From the NCBI GenBank assembly GCA_020250175.1, contig JADCEN010000003.1:124001-188000 (forward strand): 64,000 nt of DNA. Direction: 5' to 3'. The stretch is from Rhodobacter sp. Lineage in GTDB: Bacteria > Pseudomonadota > Alphaproteobacteria > Rhodobacterales > Rhodobacteraceae. Shown in pieces: positions 17,873 through 26,623 of this stretch; within the stretch, counting starts at the first letter, position 1, and the number at the start of each line of letters is the position of its first letter. The position numbers and the translations under genes are program-made. The notes beneath the pieces were generated by a model, which saw nothing but the letters and a program-made list of their open reading frames with translations, searched no databases and was not told the origin of the DNA.

Positions 17873-19675
17873 ATGCCCGACAGCGCCCCTGCCGCGCCCG
17901 ATCGCAGGTCGGTGCGCAGGGCCAGGGCCGCGACCTTTGCCGTCAGCATCGGCTCTGCGGTCGGCGCGTTTCTGCTGTTCCTGCAGGTCGGGCTGGCGGA
18001 CGGGCTGGACATGTTCGATGTGTTGCGCAGCCTGTTGATCCTGATGTCGACCTTCTGGCTGGCCTGGGGGGCCGCCCAGGGCCTGCTGGGTCTGACCACG
18101 CGCCCCGTCCTGCGGCCCGACACCCGCGCACCGATCCGGGGACGCACCGTGGTTCTGGTGCCGGTCTACAACGAGGATCCTGTCACCACCTTTGCCCGCA
18201 TTGCGGCGATGGATGCCTCGATCCGGGGCGAAGACACCGGGGCGGTGTTCGATTTTGCGATCCTTTCCGATACGACGAGCGATGTGATCGCGGCGCGCGA
18301 ACGTCTGTGGTTCCTGCGGCTGCTGGCACAAAGCGGGGGCGAAGGCCGCATGTTCTATCGCAGGCGTGACAGCAACAGCGGGCGCAAGGCCGGCAATATC
18401 GAGAATTTCATCCAGACCTCGGGCGGGTCTTACGACTATGCGCTGATCCTTGATGCCGACAGTCTGATGGAAGGTGCGACCATTGCCGCGATGGTCCGCC
18501 GGATGGAAGCGGACCCATCCCTGGGCCTTCTGCAAAGCCTGCCGCGCGTTGTCGGTGCCCGGTCGCGCTTTGGCCGGATCATGCAGTTTTCCGCCAGCTT
18601 CTATTCCCCGGTCTTTGCCCGTGGCCTGGCGATGATGCAGGGGCGGACCGGGCCCTTCTGGGGGCACAATGCCCTTGTGCGGGTCCGTGCCTTTGCGGCA
18701 AGCTGCGGCCTGCCGGAGCTTTCCGGCCCGCCGCCCTTCGGCGGGCATATCCTGAGCCACGACTATGTCGAGGCAGCCCTGCTGGCCCGTGCGGGCTGGA
18801 CCGTGCGGTTGGACGACGATCTGCAGGGATCGTTTGAAGAAGGGCCGGAAAACATCGTCGAATACGCCCGCCGCGACCGGCGCTGGTGCCAGGGCAACCT
18901 GCAGCACGCCCGCCTTGTCGGCGCGCCCGGTCTGACCGGCTGGAGCCGCTGGGTGTTCGTGCAGGGCATTCTTGCCTACATCGCGCCGCTGTTCTGGCTG
19001 GCCTTCATCCTTGCCAGCATCGCGGCCCAGGTTTTCGTTGCGCCGCCCGATTACTTCCCCTTGGCAAACCGGCCGTTCCCGGTTCTTCCCGCCGATGAGA
19101 CGGCCAAGGCCATCGGCCTTGCCGTGGGCATCTTCGGCCTGCTTGTGCTGCCCAAACTGCTGATTGCCGTTGATGCCGCCGCCAGCGGCCGGGCGCGCGG
19201 CTTTGGCGGCGGGGTCCGGGCAATGGCCTCGACACTGCTGGAACTGCTCTTGTCCTCTGTCATGGCCCCCATCTTCCTGATGTATCAGACCCGTTCGGTG
19301 GTTCAGGTGCTGACCGGGCGCGACGGCGGCTGGCCGGCCAGCAACCGGGGCGACGGCAGAATGACGCTGGCCGCGGCCTGGGCCGCCAGCCGCTGGATCA
19401 CGGTGACGGGCCTGATCGGGCTGACGGCCATCTCTGTGTTGGCCCCCGGTCTGGTGCCGTGGCTGCTGCCGGTGTCCCTGCCGATGATCCTTGCACCATT
19501 GCTGATTTCATGGTTTTCGCAGGACAGCCGCAGCGGCCTGATGGCTGTTCCGTCCGAATTGAACCCTGCGCCGGTCCTCCGGCACCATGAAAACATCCTG
19601 CGCGCCTGGTTGGGCGAGGGGGCCACCCCGCCCGTTCCGCCCGGTGCCGCCTGTGCCGGAGCCGTGCGTTCCTAG
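17873..19675 (+). CDS. opgH: Glucans biosynthesis glucosyltransferase OpgH (MdoH)
   Basis: 600 residues; inner-membrane family-2 glycosyltransferase that polymerises glucose from UDP-glucose into the glucan backbone. Two membrane segments (about 20-75) precede the cytoplasmic catalytic domain with VLVPVYNEDP, FAILSDTTSD, the DxD-like LILDADSLME, the SHDYVEAAL acid and RRDRRWCQGNL (Q/RxxRW class). Further membrane segments follow from about 360 to 560. E. coli MdoH is about 847 residues; the missing N-terminal portion seems to be the separate small gene upstream. Its TAG stop abuts the opgC ATG. Confidence 0.95.
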   Translation: MPDSAPAAPDRRSVRRARAATFAVSIGSAVGAFLLFLQVGLADGLDMFDVLRSLLILMSTFWLAWGAAQGLLGLTTRPVLRPDTRAPIRGRTVVLVPVYNEDPVTTFARIAAMDASIRGEDTGAVFDFAILSDTTSDVIAARERLWFLRLLAQSGGEGRMFYRRRDSNSGRKAGNIENFIQTSGGSYDYALILDADSLMEGATIAAMVRRMEADPSLGLLQSLPRVVGARSRFGRIMQFSASFYSPVFARGLAMMQGRTGPFWGHNALVRVRAFAASCGLPELSGPPPFGGHILSHDYVEAALLARAGWTVRLDDDLQGSFEEGPENIVEYARRDRRWCQGNLQHARLVGAPGLTGWSRWVFVQGILAYIAPLFWLAFILASIAAQVFVAPPDYFPLANRPFPVLPADETAKAIGLAVGIFGLLVLPKLLIAVDAAASGRARGFGGGVRAMASTLLELLLSSVMAPIFLMYQTRSVVQVLTGRDGGWPASNRGDGRMTLAAAWAASRWITVTGLIGLTAISVLAPGLVPWLLPVSLPMILAPLLISWFSQDSRSGLMAVPSELNPAPVLRHHENILRAWLGEGATPPVPPGAACAGAVRS

Positions 19676-20812
19676 ATGTCAGAGAGTGCGGCGGATCGGG
19701 CGGCAAGGGCGCAGCGCGACTTGCGGCTTGACGTGTTTCGTGGCCTGGCCCTGGTGATGATCTTCATCAACCATGTGCCCGGCACGGTGTATGAAAACGT
19801 CACCAGCCGGAACTTTGGGCTTTCCGACGCCGCCGAGGGCTTTGTCCTGATGTCGGGCGTGGCGGCAGGGCTGGCCTACAGCCCGCTGTTCCGCGCACCG
19901 CCGTGGTGGCCCGGCATCAGGCGGGTCTGGTCGCGTGTCTGGACGCTGTATCTTGTGCATCTTTTCATGACGGCCTGGGCACTGGCCATCGCGGCTGGCG
20001 CGGCGCTGTGGCTGGGCACATCGCACGGGCTTCGGGTGAACGAGGTGCAGGTCCTTCTGCGCGAACCGCTGGGCTTTCTGGTGGGCGTGCCGCTGCTGAC
20101 GCATCAACTGGGATATGTCAATATCCTGCCGATGTATGCGGTGATGCTGTTCGCGGCACCCGCCATGCTGTGGCTGGCGCTGCGCCGGCCCTGGCTTCTT
20201 GCGGGCCTGTCGGCGGCGCTTTGGTTTCTGACCGGGTTGTTCGCATGGAACATGCCAGCCTTTCCAAATCCCGGCGGCTGGTTCTTCAATCCGCTGGCCT
20301 GGCAGGTGATCTTCGTCACCGGCCTGCTGACCGGGGTGGCCATGCGCCAGGGACGCCGCCTTGTCCCGGTGCGCGGCTGGGCGCAGTGGCTGGCCGGGGC
20401 CGTTCTGTTGGTGGCGCTGCTGTGGGTCCGGGTGCCGCCCGTGGGCGACACAGTGAACCATCTGATGTGGCTGGCCAATCAGAACGGCGTCAACCGGTTT
20501 TTCACCATCACCGACAAGACTTTTGTCACCTGGCCGCGCCTGATCCACATTCTGGCCCTGGCCTATCTGCTGTCGTCCTGGGGCTGGGTGCGCCGGGCCT
20601 GCGGCTCTGCCGCTGCCGCGCCGCTGGCCCTTCTCGGGCGCAACGCCCTGCCCGTTTTCGCGGCGGGCAGCCTGCTGGCCCTGAGCTGTCAGGCGATCAG
20701 GCAGGCGGTCCCGCCCGGATTTGCGCTTGATACCGCGCTGATCCTTGGCGGGCTGTCGCTGCTGCTTCTGCTGGCCTTCGTACGCGACAGGCTGGCCCTC
20801 AAGGCGGGGTGA
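19676..20812 (+). CDS. opgC: OpgC, succinyl modification of periplasmic glucans
   Basis: 378 residues with about ten membrane segments. The N-terminus RDLRLDVFRGLALVMIFINH is the conserved start of the OpgC family, followed by NFGLSDAAEGFVLMSGVAAG. In R. sphaeroides opgC is required for succinyl substitution of the glucans and is cotranscribed with opgGIH; the same order and a zero-base junction with opgH are seen here. It is expected to transfer succinyl groups across the inner membrane, giving the glucans negative charge. Convergent with hisH downstream. Confidence 0.92.
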   Translation: MSESAADRAARAQRDLRLDVFRGLALVMIFINHVPGTVYENVTSRNFGLSDAAEGFVLMSGVAAGLAYSPLFRAPPWWPGIRRVWSRVWTLYLVHLFMTAWALAIAAGAALWLGTSHGLRVNEVQVLLREPLGFLVGVPLLTHQLGYVNILPMYAVMLFAAPAMLWLALRRPWLLAGLSAALWFLTGLFAWNMPAFPNPGGWFFNPLAWQVIFVTGLLTGVAMRQGRRLVPVRGWAQWLAGAVLLVALLWVRVPPVGDTVNHLMWLANQNGVNRFFTITDKTFVTWPRLIHILALAYLLSSWGWVRRACGSAAAAPLALLGRNALPVFAAGSLLALSCQAIRQAVPPGFALDTALILGGLSLLLLLAFVRDRLALKAG

Positions 20813-20948
20813 TGGCCCCGCCGCAGACGCGGCCCGGTCCGTCTGCTTTGCGTTGGTTTCTGCCCGGATGCGGTGCCTTGGCGATGTCCGGCACACCGGC
20901 CCGAAGCCGGCAGGCAGACCTGCGGGCGGCTGGTTCGGTCTGATTGCG

Positions 20949-21587
20949 TCAGGGCATCCAGCGCAGGAAGTTCCCGATCAGCCGCAGCCCTGTAGCCTGA
21001 CTTTTCTCGGGGTGGAACTGCGTTCCCACCACGGTGCCGGTCCCGACAACCGCAGTGATCGGCCCGCCGTAGCCGACATGGGCCAGCAGATGCGCAGGGT
21101 CCGTGACATGAAACTGGAAAGAATGCACGAAATAGGCGTGCTCCCCCGTCTTGATCCCCTCCAGCACCGGATGCGGACGGTCGATCACCAACTCGTTCCA
21201 GCCCATGTGCGGCACCTTCAGCGCCGGGTCAGACGGCGCAATCCGCGCCACCTCGCCGCCGATCCAGCCAAAGCCATCCGTCACGCCGAATTCCAGCCCG
21301 CGCGTTGCCAGCATCTGCATGCCGACGCAGATGCCAAGAAACGGTCGGCCCCGCACCTGTACCGCCTCTTCCATCGCCTCGAACAGGCCGCTGAAGCGGC
21401 CCAGGGCCCGGCGGCAGGCGGGGAAAGACCCGTCGCCCGGCAGCACGATCCGGTCGGCACGGGCCACATCCCCGGGGTGACTGCTGACCAGAACGTCGCC
21501 CCCGCCCACCTCCTGCGCCATGCGCTGAAACGCCTTTTCGGCGGAATGCAGGTTGCCGCTGTCGTAATCGACCAGAACGGTCAGCAT
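20949..21587 (-). CDS. hisH: Imidazole glycerol phosphate synthase, glutamine amidotransferase subunit
   Basis: 212 residues. The class-I glutaminase triad is visible: Cys in FLGICVGMQML, and His/Glu in GTQFHPEKS. With HisF it produces imidazole glycerol phosphate and AICAR in histidine biosynthesis, feeding ammonia from glutamine to the HisF barrel. It starts 3 bases after the hisB stop, so the two are cotranscribed. hisA and hisF, which often follow hisH in this bacterial group, are not downstream; opgC lies there in the opposite direction. Confidence 0.96.
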   Translation of the reverse strand: MLTVLVDYDSGNLHSAEKAFQRMAQEVGGGDVLVSSHPGDVARADRIVLPGDGSFPACRRALGRFSGLFEAMEEAVQVRGRPFLGICVGMQMLATRGLEFGVTDGFGWIGGEVARIAPSDPALKVPHMGWNELVIDRPHPVLEGIKTGEHAYFVHSFQFHVTDPAHLLAHVGYGGPITAVVGTGTVVGTQFHPEKSQATGLRLIGNFLRWMP

Positions 21588-21590
21588 GAC

Positions 21591-22178
21591 CTAGAGCGTC
21601 CCCTTGGTCGAGGGGATGCTGCCGGCCGCGCGCGGATCAGCCTCGACCGCCTGGCGCAGGCTGCGGGCCACGGCCTTGAAGGCGGCTTCCGCAATATGGT
21701 GGCTGTTCAGCCCATGGATCAGGTCGAGATGCAGGGTGATGCCGCCATGGGTTGCCAGCGCCTGAAAGAATTCGCGCACCAGTTCCGTATCAAAACTGCC
21801 GATTTTCGGTGTTGGGAAGGGCACATTCCAAAGCAGATAGGGCCGCCCCGACAGATCAAGGGCGCAGCGCAGCTGCGCATCATCCATGGGCAGGCTGCAT
21901 TCACCATAGCGGCGGATGCCGCGCTTGTCGCCCAGCGCCCGGGCCAGGGCCTGGCCCAGCGCGATGCCGCAGTCTTCCACCGTGTGGTGATCGTCGATGT
22001 GCAGATCACCCTTCGCGGTCAGCGCAATGTCGATCAGCGCGTGGCGGGACAGCTGGTCCAGCATATGGTCGAAAAACCCGATCCCGGTCGCCATCCGGTG
22101 CTGTCCCGTGCCGTCCAGCGTCACGGACACCGAAACTTCGGTCTCATGGGTCGTGCGGGTGATCTCTGCCTTGCGCAT
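21591..22178 (-). CDS. hisB: Imidazoleglycerol-phosphate dehydratase
   Basis: 195 residues, the monofunctional dehydratase (no phosphatase domain). The two metal-binding His clusters are [15 protein letters not shown] plus [18 protein letters not shown] in the N half, and [25 protein letters not shown] in the C half (given here as [12 protein letters not shown]). It dehydrates imidazole glycerol phosphate to imidazole acetol phosphate using Mn. First gene of the two-gene hisBH unit; 317 bases separate its start from gcrA upstream. Confidence 0.96.
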   Translation of the reverse strand: MRKAEITRTTHETEVSVSVTLDGTGQHRMATGIGFFDHMLDQLSRHALIDIALTAKGDLHIDDHHTVEDCGIALGQALARALGDKRGIRRYGECSLPMDDAQLRCALDLSGRPYLLWNVPFPTPKIGSFDTELVREFFQALATHGGITLHLDLIHGLNSHHIAEAAFKAVARSLRQAVEADPRAAGSIPSTKGTL

Positions 22179-22495
22179 CCGGGCCTCATGGTGATGGTGG
22201 GCACCTTATAGGCAGGCACCCTGCGTATGAAAAGGCCCGGTCACCGCCCGGAGCCGACACAGGGAAGCAGGCCGACCATCCGCTGTTGGCCAGGGGCCGC
22301 AAGCCTTCAGGCTGCGCGACACGGGCGTCATCGGGGCCATGAACTTCGGCTTTACGGCCCGGGGCGGTCGCCAACCCCGTCATGCCCGGAAAAACCGACC
22401 CCGGGAAGGAATGCGCAGGGGGCCTGTGCGGCGGTGCGGCGCCCCTGGCCGCGACGCCGCCTGCGGCGCGGCCCTGCCGCTTGTGACGGCGGGGT
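22179..22495. other. 317-base gap between gcrA and hisB
   Basis: No gene is supported. GC-rich inverted words such as GCGACGCCGCCTGCGGCGCGG near 22457-22477 could fold in the gcrA 3' region and serve as its transcript end. The hisB promoter should lie near 22180-22300 on the minus strand, but no clear -35/-10 pair is visible, and no leader peptide rich in His codons was found. Confidence 0.45.
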
Positions 22496-23095
22496 CTACC
22501 GCCGCCGGTCGCGTCTTGCGCTCATCGGCTGGAACGCGACGCCGACATGGGCATCGCAATAGGGTTTGCCGGCCTGGGTCGGCAGGCCGCAGAACCAGAA
22601 ATCATCCGTCGCCGGATCGCCGATCGGCCATTTGCAGGTGCGTTCGGTCAGTTCCATCAGGCTGAGCCGGCGCGCGCGCTTTTCCACTTCGCGCACCGAG
22701 GCCAGCGCCTCGGGGCTGATCTCGTTTGCCGATGGCTGCGGCGGCAGGGGCTGCCCCGCAGGGATGATCGCCTTGCGTGTTGGCAGCGGCGTGATTGTGG
22801 CCCCCCCCGCAGGCGGGGCCGGGCGGTCGGGGGCGGCCCGCAACTCTGCACCGCGCTCGGCAGCGGGCGGGGCCGGGGGATCGGCCCACAGCGGGGCATC
22901 GGTGGCCAGGACCGGATCATCTTCTTCCTCCTCGGCCTTGCCTGCGCCGACGCGGTTCGACAGGCCCAGGCGGTGGACCTTGCCGATCACGGCATTGCGC
23001 GTCACACCGCCCAGTTCCTTGGCGATCTGGCTGGCGCTCTGGCCTTCGGCCCACATTTTCTTCAGCGTCTCGACGCGCTCATCCGTCCAGGACAT
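22496..23095 (-). CDS. gcrA: GcrA cell-cycle regulator
   Basis: 199 residues. The N-terminal DNA-binding domain reads MSWTDERVETLKKMWAEG with SASQIAKELGGVTRNAVIGK and VHRLGLSNR, the diagnostic GcrA start. A Pro/Ala-rich linker (about 60-130) joins a conserved C-terminal segment with three cysteines (TCKWPIGD, FWFCGLP, PYCDAHVG), the sigma-70-interacting region. In Caulobacter GcrA is a sigma70 cofactor acting at GANTC-methylated promoters; the gene is confined to alphaproteobacteria, which supports the taxonomic placement. Monocistronic, divergent from the arginine cluster. Confidence 0.95.
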   Translation of the reverse strand: MSWTDERVETLKKMWAEGQSASQIAKELGGVTRNAVIGKVHRLGLSNRVGAGKAEEEEDDPVLATDAPLWADPPAPPAAERGAELRAAPDRPAPPAGGATITPLPTRKAIIPAGQPLPPQPSANEISPEALASVREVEKRARRLSLMELTERTCKWPIGDPATDDFWFCGLPTQAGKPYCDAHVGVAFQPMSARRDRRR

Positions 23096-23445
23096 GCGTG
23101 ATCTCCGGTCTGGGGCCGGATCCTGCCCGCGGGTGCGCCACAGGATCCGCTTTCGCCCGGTATTCTAGCCGGGAAGGTGCCAGATACAAGCACTGGCGGC
23201 CTGGCGCAAGAAAGACCGGGCCGTGCGGGCACCACCGGTGCCGACGCGCCGGTGGCGGCGGCATGGGCCTGTCCCAAGGGCGGCACCGCGATGGCCCTGC
23301 GGCCCAACCCCGACCTGCATCTCGGGGCCTGCAACGCCGGTGGCGATATGTCGCCCTGCTGCCCGCCGATCATCGCGCTGCTGACAGAGGCCGCGACCGC
23401 GGCGTGACTGTTTACAGACGCGGCCATTTGCGCTACCGCAGCACC
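23096..23445. other. 350-base divergent gap between gcrA and the arginine cluster
   Basis: Short open frames exist, including one ending at 23407 with a Cys-rich tail, but none has a credible ribosome site or recognisable domain. At the right end, TTTACA (23411-23416 approximately) with 17 bases to TACCGC forms a plausible though weak promoter aimed at the leader ORF at 23446; its start point would fall almost at the ATG. The gcrA promoter should be on the minus strand near 23100-23200; nothing specific is seen. Confidence 0.4.
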
Positions 23446-23499
23446 ATGAACACAAGGGTCGCATCTTTCCTGCCCCGACGCCGACGCGCCCGCGCGTAA
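23446..23499 (+). CDS. Candidate arginine leader peptide
   Basis: A 17-codon ORF, MNTRVASFLPRRRRARA, ending 110 bases before argD. Six of its 17 residues are Arg and five fall within the last seven codons (CGA CGC CGA CGC GCC CGC), including the normally rarer CGA. Run of codons for the end product directly ahead of a biosynthetic gene is the hallmark of ribosome-mediated attenuation. There is no Shine-Dalgarno; translation could be leaderless if transcription starts near 23445. Chance occurrence in GC-rich DNA cannot be excluded because CGN codons are common here. Confidence 0.45.
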   Translation: MNTRVASFLPRRRRARA

Positions 23500-23526
23500 G
23501 CGACCTGTGCCGCGCGTCCGCCGCGC
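23483..23526 (+). promoter_or_regulatory. Mutually exclusive stem-loops after the Arg leader
   Basis: GACGCGC (23483-23489, inside the Arg codons) can pair with GCGCGTC (23512-23518). The same right-hand bases start a local hairpin GCGCG-TCCGC-CGCGC (23512-23526) followed by ATCCCCCCCTTTCG. The two cannot form together, so ribosome stalling on the Arg codons would decide between them. The T-run is short, so whether the hairpin terminates is uncertain. A separate -35-like TTGACT at 23552 may give argD a promoter of its own. Confidence 0.35.
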
Positions 23527-23609
23527 ATCCCCCCCTTTCGCCGAACTTTCGTTGACTTGCGCGCTGCCCTTTGGCACCCCTGTGGCGCGCCGTGTAAGGA
23601 ACCCCGTCG

Positions 23610-24794
23610 ATGATCCCTGCCGTCCTGCCCACCTACACCCGCGCGCCCCTGTCCTTTGTCCGGGGCGAAGGCTCCTGGCTGGTGGCCGGGGATGGCAGCC
23701 GATACCTTGATCTGGGCGCGGGCATCGCGGTGAATGCGCTGGGCCATGCCCATCCCGCGCTGGTGGCGGCGCTGGGCGCGCAGGCGGCGCAGCTGTGGCA
23801 TGTGTCCAACCTCTACAGCATCCCCCAGCAGGAAAAGCTGGCGGCGCTGCTGGTGGAGCACAGCTTTGCCGATACGGTGTTCTTCACCAATTCCGGCACC
23901 GAGGCTGCGGAACTGGCGATCAAGATGGCACGCAAATCCTGGTACGATCAGGGCCAGCCCGAGCGGACCGAGATCGTGACCTTTGAAGGCGCCTTCCACG
24001 GCCGCTCCACCGGGGCGATTGCCGCCGCCGGATCGGAAAAGATGACCAAGGGCTTCGGCCCGCTGATGCCCGGCTTTCACGTGCTGCCCTTTGGCGATCA
24101 CGATGCGCTGCGCGCCGCCGTCACCGACCGCACGGCGGCAGTGATGCTGGAGCCGATCCAGGGCGAAGGCGGCATCCGCGTGCTGCCCGATGCCTGCCTC
24201 AAGGGACTGCGCGACCTTTGCGATGCCACCGGCGCACTGATGATCCTGGACGAGGTGCAATGCGGCATGGGCCGCACCGGCAAGCTCTTTGCCCATGAAT
24301 GGGCCGGGATCACGCCTGACATCATGATGGTTGCCAAGGGCATCGGCGGCGGCTTTCCGCTGGGGGCGGTGCTGGCGACGGAACGGGCGGCATCGGGCAT
24401 GGTGGCCGGCACGCATGGCTCGACCTATGGCGGCAACCCGCTGGGCTGTGCCGTTGGGGCGGCTGTGGTGGGGATCATTGCCGACCCGGCCTTTCTGGCC
24501 GAAGTAACCCGCAAGGGTGCGCTGTTCCGCCAAAAGCTGGAAGGGCTGGTGGCGGCGCATCCGACCGTATTCGAGGGCGTGCGCGGCCAGGGCCTGATGC
24601 TGGGCCTGAAATGCCGCGCAGCACCTGCCGAAGTGGTCAAGGCGGGATACGCGCAGCATTTGCTGACCGTGCCTGCCGCAGACAACGTGCTGCGCCTGCT
24701 GCCTGCGCTGAACATCCCCGACGCCGACCTGGCCGAGGCGGTGGTGCGGCTCGACCGCGCCGCAACCCTGCTGGAAAAGGCTGCCGTCGCCTGA
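23610..24794 (+). CDS. argD: Acetylornithine aminotransferase
   Basis: 394 residues, class-III PLP aminotransferase converting N-acetylglutamate semialdehyde to N-acetylornithine (and often succinyldiaminopimelate in lysine synthesis). Signatures: [45 protein letters not shown] and the PLP lysine in [14 protein letters not shown]. The ribosome site AAGGA lies 9 bases before the ATG. The pairing with argF downstream supports ArgD over other class-III aminotransferases. Common order argD-argF in alphaproteobacteria. Confidence 0.95.
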   Translation: MIPAVLPTYTRAPLSFVRGEGSWLVAGDGSRYLDLGAGIAVNALGHAHPALVAALGAQAAQLWHVSNLYSIPQQEKLAALLVEHSFADTVFFTNSGTEAAELAIKMARKSWYDQGQPERTEIVTFEGAFHGRSTGAIAAAGSEKMTKGFGPLMPGFHVLPFGDHDALRAAVTDRTAAVMLEPIQGEGGIRVLPDACLKGLRDLCDATGALMILDEVQCGMGRTGKLFAHEWAGITPDIMMVAKGIGGGFPLGAVLATERAASGMVAGTHGSTYGGNPLGCAVGAAVVGIIADPAFLAEVTRKGALFRQKLEGLVAAHPTVFEGVRGQGLMLGLKCRAAPAEVVKAGYAQHLLTVPAADNVLRLLPALNIPDADLAEAVVRLDRAATLLEKAAVA

Positions 24795-24909
24795 TCATTT
24801 TCTGTTCACAGATATCCCCGGGGGCCGACGATGTTTCGCCATCGGTTCAGGAAACAACCGGCGGCGGGGCAGACCGCGCCCCTGCGCCCACACCAGAAAA
24901 GCACCGGAC

Positions 24910-25836
24910 ATGACCCATTTCCTTGATATCGACAAAACCGATGCCGCCGCCCTGCGCGGCATGATCGACAGCGCCCGTGCGATGAAGACGGCGCGGGGCG
25001 GGCGGCCCAAGGGCACGCGCGATGACGCGCAGCCCCTGGCGGGCCGCATGGTGGCGCTGATCTTCGAAAAACCCTCCACCCGCACCCGCGTGTCCTTTGA
25101 TGTGGGCGTGCGCCAGATGGGCGGCGAGACGATGGTGCTGTCGGGCAAGGAAATGCAGCTGGGCCATGGCGAGACCATCGCCGACACCGCCCGCGTGCTC
25201 AGCCGCTATGTCGATCTGATCATGATCCGCACCTTCGAGGAGGCGACCCTGCTGGAAATGGCAGAGCATGCCACGGTGCCGGTGATCAACGGGCTGACCA
25301 ACCGCACCCACCCCTGCCAGATCATGGCCGATGTGATGACCTATGAGGAACATCGCGGACCCATCGCGGGCAAGAAGGTGGTCTGGGCGGGGGATGGCAA
25401 CAATGTCTGCGCCTCCTGGCTGCACGGGGCCGGGCAGTTCGGTTTCGACTTTACCTTTACCGGTCCGCCGACGCTGGACCCGGAGCCGGAGTTCATCCGC
25501 TATGCCCGCGACAAGGGCCGCCGGGTGACGGTAGAGCGCGATCCGGTGCTGGCCGTGCAGGGGGCCGATCTGGTGGTCACCGACACCTGGGTGTCGATGC
25601 ATGATCCCGAATCTGCCCGCGAACGCCGCCACAACCAGCTGCGCCCCTATCAGGTGACCGAGGCGCTAATGGCGCAGACCAAACCCGATGCGCTGTTCAT
25701 GCATTGCCTGCCCGCCCACCGCAATGACGAGGTGACGAGCGCGGTGATGGACGGCCCGCATTCGGTGGTCTTCGACGAGGCCGAGAATCGCCTGCACGCG
25801 CAAAAGGCCGTGATGCGCTGGTGCCTGGGGCTGTGA
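24910..25836 (+). CDS. argF: Ornithine carbamoyltransferase
   Basis: 308 residues. Carbamoyl-phosphate motif [12 protein letters not shown], the HPCQ motif in [15 protein letters not shown], ornithine-binding DTWVSMHD and the catalytic HCLPAHR near the C-terminus are all present. It condenses carbamoyl phosphate and ornithine to citrulline in the cytoplasm. It follows argD after 115 bases on the same strand, probably cotranscribed under the leader described at 23446. Confidence 0.96.
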   Translation: MTHFLDIDKTDAAALRGMIDSARAMKTARGGRPKGTRDDAQPLAGRMVALIFEKPSTRTRVSFDVGVRQMGGETMVLSGKEMQLGHGETIADTARVLSRYVDLIMIRTFEEATLLEMAEHATVPVINGLTNRTHPCQIMADVMTYEEHRGPIAGKKVVWAGDGNNVCASWLHGAGQFGFDFTFTGPPTLDPEPEFIRYARDKGRRVTVERDPVLAVQGADLVVTDTWVSMHDPESARERRHNQLRPYQVTEALMAQTKPDALFMHCLPAHRNDEVTSAVMDGPHSVVFDEAENRLHAQKAVMRWCLGL

Positions 25837-25877
25837 CAGCAGGCCGGGCAACGGCAAGGGTGCCTGCCGTCATCGGC

Positions 25878-25901
25878 ATGCAGATGCAGATGCAGATGCA
25901 G
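25878..25901 (+). repeat. Hexanucleotide tandem repeat (ATGCAG)4
   Basis: Four exact copies of ATGCAG in the 289-base gap after argF. No gene or promoter is associated; the rest of this gap shows nothing recognisable. Possibly a slippage-prone tract of variable length. Confidence 0.8.
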
Positions 25902-26125
25902 AAAAGCCATCGCACCAAAGCGCGGCGCAACGGGGCGACCTGCGGGCCCTATTTCTTGCCCGCAGCCTGCCGGTGATCAGGGCCACCATCCGGAACCCGA
26001 GATGCCGGTTGCGCCGGACGCCGGGCGGCAGGCCCATGGACTCGCCGCGCGGCTTTGTGGCATGACAGCGGGGGGTCGTGTTTCGCAGCGTTCTGCCGCG
26101 ACCTTTCAGGCCAAGGAGTTTTCAC

Positions 26126-26617
26126 ATGTATGCCGCCACGATACCGCCCCTGACCCGCAGCCTGACCGCGATGGCCTCGATCCTTGCCAAGGCGGACGCG
26201 CATTGTGCCACGCACAAGATCGACCCTGCCGCGCTGACAACCTTTCGCCTCTACCCCGACATGCTGCCCTTCACCAGGCAAGTGCAGCTGACCTGTGATT
26301 TCGCCTGTCGCACCCCCGCCCGCCTGACCGGGGCCGAGGTGCCCAGCCACCCCGATTCCGAGACGACGCTGGAAGAGCTGAAGCTGCGCGTCGCAACCGC
26401 GCTGGCCTATGTCGGCACCTTCACCGAAGCCGCCTTCGCCGGGGCCGAAAGCCGCCAGATCACCCTGAAGATGCGCCATGGCGAGTTGCAGTTCAGCGGC
26501 CAGGTCTTCCTGTCGGAATTCGCGCTGCCGAATTTCTACTTCCACGCCACCACTGCCTATATCATCCTGCGCCATAATGGCGTGGTGCTGGGCAAGGCCG
26601 ATTTCATGGGGGCCTGA
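26126..26617 (+). CDS. DUF1993 family protein
   Basis: 163 residues. The start at 26126 (MYAATIPPLTRSL) has AAGGAG 7 bases upstream; the longer frame from 26078 is out of family. Helical bundle of the DUF1993/DinB-like type, with LPFTRQVQLTCDFACRTPARL and a C-terminal NFYFHATTAYIILRHNGVVLGKADF typical of the family. Function is unknown; related proteins are small cytoplasmic proteins with possible metal-dependent or stress roles. Single gene, convergent with the MFS gene 6 bases away. Confidence 0.85.
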   Translation: MYAATIPPLTRSLTAMASILAKADAHCATHKIDPAALTTFRLYPDMLPFTRQVQLTCDFACRTPARLTGAEVPSHPDSETTLEELKLRVATALAYVGTFTEAAFAGAESRQITLKMRHGELQFSGQVFLSEFALPNFYFHATTAYIILRHNGVVLGKADFMGA

Positions 26618-26623
26618 CCCGGC

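Noticed and set aside
23177..23407. Frame with a Cys/Pro-rich tail (CNAGGDMSPCCPP) before the arginine leader
   Set aside because: No start with a ribosome site, no recognised domain, and the region should hold promoters for gcrA and argD.
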